DNA of 64,000 bases from Burkholderia sp. SRS-W-2-2016. Lineage in GTDB: Bacteria; Pseudomonadota; Gammaproteobacteria; Burkholderiales; Burkholderiaceae. The stretch covers positions 57,667 through 121,666 of the forward strand of contig NZ_MSDV01000022.1 of the NCBI RefSeq assembly GCF_001931485.1. Reading direction: 5' to 3'. The notes beneath the pieces are model-generated. The model had not been told where the DNA came from. It did no database searches and was given only the letters and a program-made list of their open reading frames with translations. Shown here one piece after another: positions 34,757-45,945 of this stretch. The first letter of the stretch is position 1; each line of letters begins with the position of its first letter. The translations under genes and the position numbers were made by a program.

Positions 34757-34963
34757 ATGGAAACACTTGTACTAAACAGCGCTCAGGGTCGCTTCCAGAC
34801 GCCTGCGGGCGTTCGGGTCAGCAAACCCGCTACGTCAATGGCATCAAGAGCCAGGGCACTGGGCGCCGGCGTGAACCGCAATTACATTGACGGAAAGTGG
34901 TCCAGACACACACGCGCGAGCGCCCGATCCATCGCCATCGCATACAGCGGATCCAGTGCGTGA
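34757..34963 (+). CDS. Doubtful small ORF
   Basis: A 68-codon frame beginning M-E-T-L-V-L-N-S-A-Q-G-R-F, with a weak purine-rich run upstream of the ATG. No family is recognised. Its last 27 codons are antisense to the end of the chorismate mutase gene, which argues that at most the first 40 codons matter. It is listed because the 240-base gap otherwise has no content. Confidence 0.2.
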   Translation: METLVLNSAQGRFQTPAGVRVSKPATSMASRARALGAGVNRNYIDGKWSRHTRASARSIAIAYSGSSA

Positions 34964-35481
34964 CTAGCGATATATTCTTGCGTCGCTCGCGCCAATTGGG
35001 TATTGCAATCGGGTTGCGCACGCAAGCTCTTCGTATCGACCAGTGCTTGAATAATGCCTTGCTGCAACCGGTCCAGTTTCGGGCGAACGTCTGTCGTCAG
35101 GTCGACGCGTTTGTCGTCGGGCGCGCGTCCTGCTCGATGCCATTGCGCAATCAACCCGTATTGCACGAGTTTATTGGCTTCAATCTGGTCAGCGAAGAAA
35201 CGCATTGCCAGTTCCGCCGGCAGACCGAGCGCACGCGCCTCTTCGGAGGCCGCGCGGATCACATCCGCCTCGCGCGGCAAATCTTCGACCGGCTTATGCG
35301 AGTCCCACTTCGACAACGCCACTTGCCGCGCAATATGCAGGCGCGCAACCGTCATATCGAGTAGCGGAAGAAACGGCTGGTTGACTGCCGCAACACTCCC
35401 GGACGGAGGCACGGCGAACTGCAGGACCGCAGCGAGCGGCGCAATCAGAAAACGCGATCTATAGAGACAGAATTTCAGCAT
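34882..35481 (-). CDS. Exported chorismate mutase (AroQ gamma class)
   Basis: A 199-residue protein with an N-terminal hydrophobic export signal (residues about 8-32, ending near V-A-A) and an AroQ helical core. Core landmarks: L-L-D-M-T-V-A-R-L-H-I-A-R-Q-V-A-L-S-K-W (substrate Arg and Lys), E-A-R-A-L-G-L-P and F-F-A-D-Q-I-E-A-N-K-L-V-Q-Y (Lys and Gln of the active site). The extra C-terminal helices are typical of the secreted gamma class, which converts chorismate to prephenate in the periplasm or outside the cell. ATG 35481 gives the cleanest signal; longer in-frame starts are unlikely. It is monocistronic. Confidence 0.88.
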   Translation of the reverse strand: MLKFCLYRSRFLIAPLAAVLQFAVPPSGSVAAVNQPFLPLLDMTVARLHIARQVALSKWDSHKPVEDLPREADVIRAASEEARALGLPAELAMRFFADQIEANKLVQYGLIAQWHRAGRAPDDKRVDLTTDVRPKLDRLQQGIIQALVDTKSLRAQPDCNTQLARATQEYIASHALDPLYAMAMDRALARVCLDHFPSM

Positions 35482-35980
35482 GGGGCGGTTCGTTATAAAT
35501 GGATGCGGACGCCGACGTTGCAATACTTTGCTCGCCGTCCTGGCGCGCGAGGTCGGGTGCGTCGTGGCTTGCTTGAGGTTCCAACGCGACAATGATCTCC
35601 GGTCGGGCACCGCAACGGAATCGGACAAATGTCCGATCTCGACAAGTCGACGGCATCGTGTTCTGCGGAATCGCTCCACGTTGTGACGCAATTGCTGCAA
35701 CGCAATGCGAAAAATCGCGGTTGGAACCAACTGTACTGTTATTTATGTGCTGAAAACGGTTTGCCTCGAACCTGTTGTGTCCTATGACGAAGCGGCAAAA
35801 CCTTCCGCGCCGCGCATACTACGCAGCAAAGTTAACCTACACTCAGTGCGTGTCGATTTTTCGCAGGCCTCTGTTTATCCAGGCGCCTCAGCACCGGGCG
35901 AACCGCCGCCGGTGCGTCTGCCGGAATCGCGCGACGGGTGCAGCAGTTGAGGACGCGTCGCGGCCCGCAAGGGGACCAAC
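35482..35980. other. 499-bp intergenic region between chorismate mutase and CBS-BON gene
   Basis: No convincing gene. It contains the perfect palindrome at 35620-35637 and should hold two divergent promoters, the left one for chorismate mutase and the right one for the CBS-BON protein. Confidence 0.6.
35620..35637. promoter_or_regulatory. 18-bp perfect palindrome upstream of chorismate mutase
   Basis: ATCGGACA-AA-TGTCCGAT has eight-base arms with a two-base centre, 139 bases before the chorismate mutase ATG. Such symmetry is typical of a dimeric repressor site, for example TetR or MarR families. No regulator gene lies adjacent except the LysR remnant. Confidence 0.55.
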
Positions 35981-36670
35981 ATGCGCGCAGCCGACATCAT
36001 GACCTCCACCGTCGTGACCGCCACCCCGGACATGACGATCCACGACGCAGCAAAACTGTTCGTCGACCATCACATCAGCGGCATGCCGGTGCTCGACGCC
36101 GACGGCCAGCTCATCGGCATCGTCAGCCAGGGCGATCTGCTGCACCGGGTGGAAAACGGCACCGGCCACGCGAAGCGCCGATGGTGGCTCGAACTGCTGT
36201 CATCTTCGCGCGAGGAAGCCGCCCGCTACGTGCGCGAGCATGGGCATTGCGTCGGCGACGTGATGTGCGAACACGTGATCTCGATTCCCGACGACATGCC
36301 GTTGCAGCAGATCGCCGATCTGATGGAGCGCCGCCATCTGAAGCGCGTGCCGGTGCTGCGCGACGGCCGCCTCGTCGGCATCGTCAGCCGCTCGAATCTG
36401 ATTCGCGCGCTGGCCAGCGTCGAGCCGATCGTCGATTCCGGCACGCATGACGATGCAAGCCTGCGCGACGCGATCGTCGCGGAAATGCAAGGGCAACGCT
36501 GGGGACTCGCGAAGCACGGCGTGATCGTCCAGGACGGCGTCGCGCATCTGTGGGGCGTGATCGAGTCCGAAGAGGAAAAGCGCGCGATCCGCATCGCGGC
36601 CGAAAACGTGCCCGGCATCAGGCGGGTGGAAAGCCACCTCGAATCGCCGACCGTGCTGCCGACGATGTAG
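35981..36670 (+). CDS. CBS-pair plus BON domain protein
   Basis: A 229-residue soluble protein. Two CBS modules occupy about 1-62 (M-T-S-T-V-V-T-A-T-P to G-I-V-S-Q-G-D-L-L) and 92-150 (V-I-S-I-P-D-D-M-P to G-I-V-S-R-S-N-L-I). A BON domain follows at about 158-224 (G-V-I-V-Q-D-G-V-A-H-L-W-G-V-I). CBS pairs bind adenosyl nucleotides and BON domains often mediate membrane or protein contact, so a stress or energy-sensing role is usual for this architecture. It ends nine bases before the convergent dehydrogenase. Confidence 0.9.
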   Translation: MRAADIMTSTVVTATPDMTIHDAAKLFVDHHISGMPVLDADGQLIGIVSQGDLLHRVENGTGHAKRRWWLELLSSSREEAARYVREHGHCVGDVMCEHVISIPDDMPLQQIADLMERRHLKRVPVLRDGRLVGIVSRSNLIRALASVEPIVDSGTHDDASLRDAIVAEMQGQRWGLAKHGVIVQDGVAHLWGVIESEEEKRAIRIAAENVPGIRRVESHLESPTVLPTM

Positions 36671-36679
36671 CGTACGCCG

Positions 36680-37675
36680 CTACGCTGCCTTCACCTCGTT
36701 CTCCAGCGGCTGCCCGTGTTCGAACGCGGCGATGCTGGCGAGCGTCGTTTCGCAGATGGTCGTCAGCGCCTCGCGCGTCAGATAGGCCTGATGGCCGGTG
36801 ACGATCACGTTCGGAAACGACACGAGGCGCTGGAACACGTCGTCGGTGATGATCTCGCTCGACAGGTCGCGGAAAAACAGATCCGCCTCCTGTTCGTACA
36901 CGTCGATCCCGAGACCGCCGAGCTGGCCGCTCTTGAGCGCGTCGATCACCGCCTCGGTATCGACCAGCCCGCCGCGGCTGGTGTTGATCAGGATCGCGCC
37001 CGGCTTCGCGCGCTCCAGCGTTTTCGCGTTGATGATGTGATGCGTCGCCGGCGTGAGCGGGCAATGCAGCGAAATGATGTCGGCCTTCTCGCCGATCTCG
37101 CCCGGCTTCACATAGCGCAGCCCCAACGCCTCGAATTCCTTCGATGGATACGGATCGAAACCGATCACCTCGCAGCCGAAGCCGAGCATGATCTTCGCAA
37201 ACACGCAGCCGATCTTGCCGGTGCCGACCACCGCCACGGTCTTGCCGCACAGGTCGAAGCCGGTCAGGCCGTCGAGCGAGAAATTCGCGTCGCGCGTGCG
37301 GTTGTACGCGCGGTGAACCTTGCGGTTGATCGCGAGCAGCAGCGCAACCGCGTGTTCCGCGACCGAGTTCGGCGAGTACGTGACGACCCGCACCACTTTC
37401 ATGCCGAGCCGCGCGGCGGCCTCGAGATCGACATTGTTAAAGCCCGTGCAACGCAATGCGAGCAGCCGCGTGCCGCCTTTGTGCAGCGCCTCCAGCACCT
37501 GCGCGTCGGCGCGGTCGTTGACGAACACGCAGACCGCGCCGTAGCCCGCCGCGAGACCGACGCTGTCCATCTCCAGCGCGACGTCGAAGTATTGCAGCCG
37601 GTGCTGGCCGGCCTGGTTGGCCGCGTCGAGATACTGGCGCTCGTAGCGCGTCGAGCTGAATATCGCCACTTCCAT
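36680..37675 (-). CDS. ldhA: D-lactate dehydrogenase-like 2-hydroxyacid dehydrogenase
   Basis: A 331-residue NAD-dependent D-2-hydroxyacid dehydrogenase with features of fermentative D-LDH: F-S-S-T-R-Y-E-R-Q-Y at the start, C-T-G-F-N-N-V-D near 76, G-T-G-K-I-G in the Rossmann loop near 151, catalytic Arg in T-S-R-G-G-L, Glu in D-V-Y-E-Q-E and His in T-G-H-Q-A-Y-L-T near 295. It should interconvert pyruvate and D-lactate in the cytosol. It lies 51 bases downstream of an AspT-type exchanger on the same strand, suggesting coupled acid production and export. Confidence 0.9.
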   Translation of the reverse strand: MEVAIFSSTRYERQYLDAANQAGQHRLQYFDVALEMDSVGLAAGYGAVCVFVNDRADAQVLEALHKGGTRLLALRCTGFNNVDLEAAARLGMKVVRVVTYSPNSVAEHAVALLLAINRKVHRAYNRTRDANFSLDGLTGFDLCGKTVAVVGTGKIGCVFAKIMLGFGCEVIGFDPYPSKEFEALGLRYVKPGEIGEKADIISLHCPLTPATHHIINAKTLERAKPGAILINTSRGGLVDTEAVIDALKSGQLGGLGIDVYEQEADLFFRDLSSEIITDDVFQRLVSFPNVIVTGHQAYLTREALTTICETTLASIAAFEHGQPLENEVKAA

Positions 37676-37726
37676 GATGGACTCCTTATCGAATCGAAAT
37701 CGGACCGCCGTGCGCGTGGTTCATCT

Positions 37727-39316
37727 CTAACCCGCCGCGATCGAAATCGCGATCTGCACGAACAGCACCTTGACGATGGTCATCGACGGAAAAATCATCG
37801 CGTACATGACGTCGGGCTGTTCGGTCGGCGCGATCCGGTTCGCGAACGCGAGAATCGCCGGATTGCCGGTCGCGCCGCAGATCACACCGACCGACGTATC
37901 GAACGGCAGCCGGAACAGCCACAGGCAGCACGCCGCCGTCACGCCGACCAGCACCAGCAGCGTGATCGCGCCGTAGAGCAGCAGCAGCGGCCCGGCGCTG
38001 CCCACGGTCGCGATGAACTTCGGTCCGCACGCGATGCCGACCTGGGCGAGAAAGATCGTCAGCCCGAGATTGCGCAGCACCAGATTCGCGGACAGCGGCA
38101 TCACCCACACGAACGGTCCACTGCGGCGCGCCTTGCCCAGACACAACGCGACCAGCAGCAAGCCCGCGAGACCCAGACTGAACGCGCTCAGCCCCGGCAG
38201 GCGCAGCGGAATCGCGCCGACCAGCAGCCCCACGGCCGCGCCGATGCCCAGGCAAATGAAACTGAGGTCGGCGGTGGTCTTGATCGAATCGCCGAAGAAC
38301 GCGCGCACCGTCGCCTGATGCGCGCGGTTGACCAGCAGGCCGACGCGGTCGCCCGCCTCGAGGATCAGGTCGGGCGTCGACAGCAGATCGGCGTCGCCGC
38401 GCCGCACGTGCGCGATCGAGCAGTTCACGCCGTCCGGAAAGCGCAGATTGCCGAGCGCGATGCCGACCACCGCCGGGTTCGATGCGAACACGCGCATATA
38501 GTCGAGGTCCTCGCGATGACTCGCCATTCTTCCGGGTTGGAGTTCGCCGCATAGCGCGGTGGCTTCGTCGAGCAGGCGGCGTTCGGTGGCGGTCGCGAGC
38601 AGCACGTCGTCGGCGCGCAGCGTGAAATCTTCGCTCGGCAGCTGGTTGTGATGCGCGCGCCGCACCGCCGCGATCGCGACGCCGGCCGGCAGGCGGGTCG
38701 ACAACTCCGCGAGCCGCAAACCGAACAGACTCGCGTTGCGCAGCGCGATTTCCGCGGTCTCCATCAGCTTCGCGGGCGGCTTCGCGATCTTGACCTTCAA
38801 CGCGACGCTGAGCGCGTAGATGAACAGGATCGGCCCGGCCACGCCGAACGGATAGGCGACGCTATACGCGACCGCCGCGTCGTTGCTTTTCATCGACGCG
38901 ATCGCGACCTGCAGGCTCGCGGTGCTGGTGCCGCTGCCCGCGAACATCCCGAGCGCATCGGCAAGCGTGATGCCGAAGCGGATCAACCCGCACGCGACGA
39001 GGCCCGACGCGATCACGCCGAGACAGGCGGCCGCGTTCGCCTTCGCGCCCTCGCGGCTGGTCAGCCCGCGAAAGAACTGCGCGCCGTACTGAATGCCGAT
39101 CCCGTATAGAAACAGCAGCAACCCGAGCGTGCCCAGCAATGCCGGCGGCGTGGATTTCGGCGCGAACGCGCCGACCGCCAGCCCGACGAACAGCACGGCG
39201 CCGGAGCCGAGCGCGACGCCCTTGATGTTGACCTCGCCGATCAGGTAGCCGAGCGCGATGGTCAGAAACAGCGCGAACAGCGGCTGACTGTCGAGGAAAG
39301 TTCGGACTGCTTCCAT
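37727..39316 (-). CDS. AspT/YidE/YbjL-type antiporter
   Basis: A 529-residue membrane protein with two five-helix halves (about 1-175 and 360-529). Each half has the family's G-S-G-T-S-T-A-S or G-A-T-G-N-P-A pattern, separated by two RCK-C/TrkA-C domains (about 190-270 and 275-355). This is the aspartate:alanine exchanger superfamily, which swaps dicarboxylates or amino acids. The paired D-lactate dehydrogenase downstream hints at a 2-hydroxyacid or carboxylate substrate, but the sequence does not fix it. A GGAGG site precedes ATG 39316. Confidence 0.88.
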   Translation of the reverse strand: MEAVRTFLDSQPLFALFLTIALGYLIGEVNIKGVALGSGAVLFVGLAVGAFAPKSTPPALLGTLGLLLFLYGIGIQYGAQFFRGLTSREGAKANAAACLGVIASGLVACGLIRFGITLADALGMFAGSGTSTASLQVAIASMKSNDAAVAYSVAYPFGVAGPILFIYALSVALKVKIAKPPAKLMETAEIALRNASLFGLRLAELSTRLPAGVAIAAVRRAHHNQLPSEDFTLRADDVLLATATERRLLDEATALCGELQPGRMASHREDLDYMRVFASNPAVVGIALGNLRFPDGVNCSIAHVRRGDADLLSTPDLILEAGDRVGLLVNRAHQATVRAFFGDSIKTTADLSFICLGIGAAVGLLVGAIPLRLPGLSAFSLGLAGLLLVALCLGKARRSGPFVWVMPLSANLVLRNLGLTIFLAQVGIACGPKFIATVGSAGPLLLLYGAITLLVLVGVTAACCLWLFRLPFDTSVGVICGATGNPAILAFANRIAPTEQPDVMYAMIFPSMTIVKVLFVQIAISIAAG

Positions 39317-39368
39317 ACCGCCCCTCCTAACGATGGACCCGGCAATGCGGCGCGAGACGACAGCGCGG

Positions 39369-41463
39369 TCACCCCGCTTCGAACACGACGACGCTGCGCG
39401 CTTCCACGCGGCAGACACTCGTCTCGACACGCGCGGTGCCGAGCTCCGTCACGCAGCAATCGCGCGGCGCCGCCTCGGCCGTATCGACGACGCGCCGCCA
39501 GCTCGCGCCGTCCGCCGCGGGCAACGCCGCGTCGCGGGCGTCGGCGTTCATATTCAGGACGACGTGCAACATCGGCTCGCCGCTCACCGTGCCCGCAAGC
39601 GTGAACGCGACGAGGCGCGCCGCCGGATCGCCCCACGGCGGCGCGTCGAGCCGTTCGCCGTGCCACGCGATGTCCGGCTGGCTCTGACCCGGCGCGGGGC
39701 GCCCGGTCAGAAAGCGGCGCCCGCGCAGGCTCGGGTGGCGTTTGCGCAGCGCGATCATTCCGCGCACGAAGCGCAGCATGTCGAGCGCGTCGGCGGAACA
39801 ATTCCAGTCGAACCATGAAATCTCGTTGTCCTGACAGTACGCGTTGTTGTTGCCGCGCTGCGTGCGCAGCGTTTCGTCGCCGGCCAGCAGCATCGGTACG
39901 CCGCGGCTGAGCAGCAGGATCGCGAGCAGATTGCGCGCCTGGCGCAACCGCAACGCGACGATCTCGCGGTCGCCGGTCTCGCCTTCGGCGCCGCAGTTCC
40001 ACGACAGGTTGTCGTTGCAGCCGTCGCGGTTATCGTCGCCGTTTGCTTCGTTATGCTTCGCGTCGTAGCTGACCAGATCGTTCAGCGTAAAACCGTCGTG
40101 ACAGGTGACGAAGTTGATGCTGTTCGCCGGCAGCCGGCCGTCGTCCTGATACAGATCGGCGCTGCCCGCGATGCAGGTGCACAGCTCGCCGACAAGACCC
40201 GGCTCGCCGCGCACGTAGCGGCGAACCATGTCGCGGTAGCGGCCGTTCCATTCGGCCCACGCCATGCCCGGAAACGCGCCGACCTGATACAGGCCGCCGG
40301 CATCCCACGCTTCGGCGATCAGCGGCACGCGCGCGAGAATCGACGACGCCTCCATCACCCACGGCAACGGCGGCACGTGCAGCAACTGGCCGTTCTCGCC
40401 GCGCGCGAACACGCTCGCCAGATCGAAGCGGAAACCGTCCACTCCGAGTTCGCGCACCCAGTATTCGAGGCAGCGCACGATGAACGCGGTCACCATCGGA
40501 TGATTGCAGTTGACCGTGTTGCCGCAGCCGGTGTAGTCGAGATAGTGCTGCGGGTGATTCGGATCGACTAGGTAGAACGCGTCGTTGCCGAACACCTTGA
40601 AGTGGATCACCGGACCGTTCTTGCCCGCTTCGGCGGTGTGGTTGAACACCACGTCGAGCAGCACGCGAATGCCGGCCTCGTGCAACGCGTCGACCAACGC
40701 GCGAAATTCCTGCGGCGCGCGCGCCGGGTCGACGCAATAGCGCGGATGCGCGCAGTAAAAACTATGCGTGCTGTAGCCCCAGTAATTGGACAGGCCGAGC
40801 GCGGCGACCTGGGCCGGCACATCCTGTTCGTCGTACGCCATCACCGGCAGCAGCTCGACATGGGTGACGCCGAGTGCCTTCAAATAAGGGATTTTCTCGA
40901 TCAGGCCCGCGAAAGTGCCCGGATGCCGGACCCCGCTCGACGGATGCCGCGTGAAGCCGCCCACATGCAGCTCGTAGATGATCGCGTCGTCGAGCGTGCG
41001 GATCGCGATGTCGTCCGCGCGGCGCGGCAGCGGTTCGGTGACGATGCCTCTGAGCGAGCCGGCCGCGACCGCCGCTTGCGGCTCCTGGGCCTGCGTTGCC
41101 AGCTCGCGCGAATACAGCCGGTCGCTGACGCCGCGCGCCTGCGGGTCGAGCAGTTCCTTGCGGCTGGCGGCCTCGTCGCTCATCTGCGGCACGCCGAGCG
41201 GGCCGTACGCGCGCCACGTATAGCAGCAGCGCAGCGGCAGATCCTCGACCAGCACATGCCAGTAAAAATAGGGGTGATTCGCGTCGCCGCTGAGCGCGAC
41301 GACCTGAAACGGCTCGACGCTGTCCGGCGCCGCGTACAGCAGCAGTTCGACGCGCGTCGCGTACCGGCAGAACACGCAGAAGTTCACGCCGTCCGGCACG
41401 ACCGTCGCGCCGGGCGGAAAGCGCGAGCCGGGCCGGGTGCGATAGCGCGCCGGCGCGGATGCT

Positions 41464-41477
<14 letters not shown>
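39369..41477 (-). CDS. glgX: Glycogen debranching enzyme GlgX
   Basis: A 702-residue GH13 enzyme that removes limit-dextrin branches left by phosphorylase. It has an N-terminal CBM48 module (F-P-P-G-A-T-V-V-P-D-G-V-N-F to about 130) and a (beta/alpha)8 core with V-V-F-N-H-T-A-E near 273, G-F-R-F-D-L-A nucleophile region near 350, A-E-A-W-D acid near 390 and F-V-T-C-H-D-G near 460. Translation probably begins at TTG 41477, which overlaps the glgP stop by 14 bases and has GAGGA upstream, implying coupling. The call is firm; the start is less so. Confidence 0.92.
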
Positions 41478-43974
<2,497 letters not shown>

Positions 43975-44023
43975 GCTGGTACTCCGCTCCGGTTCGGCAG
44001 CCTGCGGGCATTAGCACGCCCGC

Positions 44024-44066
44024 GCTGCCCGCTGCCCGCTGTCCGCTGTCCGCTGCCTGCTTGCCT
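44024..44066. repeat. Degenerate 7-bp tandem repeat
   Basis: Five near-identical heptamers GCTG(C/T)C(C/T) run from 44024 to 44058, then a variant copy, between the PtsG-like gene and glgP. It is a simple-sequence tract beside the TAG stop of the PtsG-like gene. Confidence 0.85.
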
Positions 44067-44067
44067 G

Positions 44068-45912
44068 CTAACGCATCGCGCCCGCGAGTCTCGCCGCGCT
44101 GAGCCCCACGATCAGATCGAGCGCGCCGTTCTTCAACGCCTGGGTCGCGGCCACGCCCGCGGCGGTCAGCGCGGCCGCGTCGATCCGCGATGCGTCCAGT
44201 ACTTCGACGCGCAGGCGGGTCGCGGCCAGCGCGTCGAGTTTCCTGATGTTGGCCGCGCCGCCCAATGCCGCGCGAATCTGCTGGGCGCGCGCGGTCTCGT
44301 CGGGTGAGGTTTGTTGTGCGGTCTCGGCGGTGGTAGTAGCAGTGGCAGTGGCTGCGGCCGCCGCCGTGCCCGCAACCGCTACAGCGCCAGCGCCAACAGC
44401 GGCGCCCGCTGCCGCCACATCGCCAACCGCACCCACCGCCGGCAAATCCGCTTCGCTTCCCGCGGTCTTCAGGTACTCCTGCATATCGGTCTTCATGTTC
44501 TCCGACAGCGGCCCGAAGATCGCCTGCACGCCGTTGCCGACCCGCACCACGCCGGCGGCACCGAGCGCCTTGAGCTTGTGTTCGTCGACCCGCGCCGGGT
44601 CTTTGACCGAAATCCGCAGGCGCGTGATACAGGCATCGAGACTCGTGATATTCGAGCGGCCCCCAAAAGCCAGCACCAGCTCGCGCGAGCGTCCGCCCAC
44701 GCCGCCTGAGGTGACCGCCTGCGTTTCGACCGCATCGTCCTCACGTCCCGGCGTTTTCAGATTGAAGCGCTGAATCACGAAGCGGAACACGCCGTAGTAG
44801 ATGACCGCATAAATCGGACCGAGGATGAACACGTACCACGCATGCGTCGCCTTGCCGCCGATCAGGTTGAACATCAGAAAGTCGATGCCGCCCTGCGAGA
44901 ACGTGAAGCCCATCCGCATCCCCAGCGTATTGGCGACGAACTGCGCGGACGCCGCGAGGCACGCGTGAATCAGGTACAGGACCGGCGCGACGAACAGGAA
45001 CGCGAATTCGATCGGCTCGGTGATGCCGGTGAGAAACGAGGTCAGCGCGGCCGACACCATCATCCCGCCGACCGCCACCTTCTTCTCCGGCTTCGCGCAA
45101 TGCCAGATCGCGATCGCGGCGGCCGGCAGCCCGAACATCTTGAACAGGAACGCGCCTGCGAGAATACCGGCGGTCGGATCGCCCGCGAAATAACGGGTGA
45201 TGTCGCCGTGCACGGTCTTGCCGGTGCTCGGATCGAGGTAGCTGCCCATTTCGAAGAAGAACGGCACGTTCCAGATGTGATGCAGTCCGAACGGAATCAA
45301 CAGTCGCTCGACGAAGCCGTACACGGTCGCCGCCATCCGCGGATCCGACACCGCGGCCCAGTGCGAAAACGCGCGGATGCCGCTGCCGATCGGCGGCCAG
45401 ATGAACGACAGGATCGCGCCGAGCACGATCGCGCCGATCGCGGTCACGATCGGCACGAAACGCTTGCCGGCGAAGAAGCCGAGATACGCGGGCAACGTGA
45501 TCCTGTAGTAGCGGTTGAACATCCACGCGGCGAGGCCGCCGGCGAGGATCCCGCCGAACACGCCGGTCTGGATCGACGGAATGCCCATGATCGTGTCGGT
45601 CTCGATCCCCTCGATCTTCGCGATCACGCCGAGCGTCGCGGTCATCACCAGATAGCCGATCGTCGCGGCGATGCCGGACACGCCGTCGTTTTCGGTAAAG
45701 CCGAGCGCGACGCCGACCGCGAAGATCAGCGGCAGGTTCGCGAAGATCACGTCGCCCGAGTTCTTCATCAGCGCGAGCACGGCGGCCGGCACGTAACCGT
45801 GAAAGTCGGTCGCGCCCAGACCGAGCAGCAGCCCGGCCACCGGCAGCACCGCGACCGGCAGCATCAGCGATTTGCCGACCTTCTGCAACACTCCGAATGC
45901 CTGCGAGAACAT
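44068..45912 (-). CDS. ptsG: PTS EIICB, glucose (PtsG) type, with an extra cysteine-less EIIB-like domain
   Basis: A 614-residue sugar permease. The N-terminus ([15 protein letters not shown]) and the blocks F-G-L-H-H-I-W-N near 208-215 and G-I-T-E-P-I-E-F at 296-303 follow glucose-type EIIC more closely than the N-acetylglucosamine permease. EIIB (about 412-482) has the phospho-cysteine Cys428 in D-A-C-I-T-R. An Ala/Thr/Val-rich linker (490-540) leads to a second EIIB-like unit (545-605), where the matching motif reads [10 protein letters not shown] with no cysteine. That unit cannot accept phosphate and may be regulatory. It lies 33 bases after the fused PTS protein. Confidence 0.88.
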   Translation of the reverse strand: MFSQAFGVLQKVGKSLMLPVAVLPVAGLLLGLGATDFHGYVPAAVLALMKNSGDVIFANLPLIFAVGVALGFTENDGVSGIAATIGYLVMTATLGVIAKIEGIETDTIMGIPSIQTGVFGGILAGGLAAWMFNRYYRITLPAYLGFFAGKRFVPIVTAIGAIVLGAILSFIWPPIGSGIRAFSHWAAVSDPRMAATVYGFVERLLIPFGLHHIWNVPFFFEMGSYLDPSTGKTVHGDITRYFAGDPTAGILAGAFLFKMFGLPAAAIAIWHCAKPEKKVAVGGMMVSAALTSFLTGITEPIEFAFLFVAPVLYLIHACLAASAQFVANTLGMRMGFTFSQGGIDFLMFNLIGGKATHAWYVFILGPIYAVIYYGVFRFVIQRFNLKTPGREDDAVETQAVTSGGVGGRSRELVLAFGGRSNITSLDACITRLRISVKDPARVDEHKLKALGAAGVVRVGNGVQAIFGPLSENMKTDMQEYLKTAGSEADLPAVGAVGDVAAAGAAVGAGAVAVAGTAAAAATATATTTAETAQQTSPDETARAQQIRAALGGAANIRKLDALAATRLRVEVLDASRIDAAALTAAGVAATQALKNGALDLIVGLSAARLAGAMR

Positions 45913-45945
45913 GGCTGGTCTCCTCGTGATCCGCTCAACCGATGC

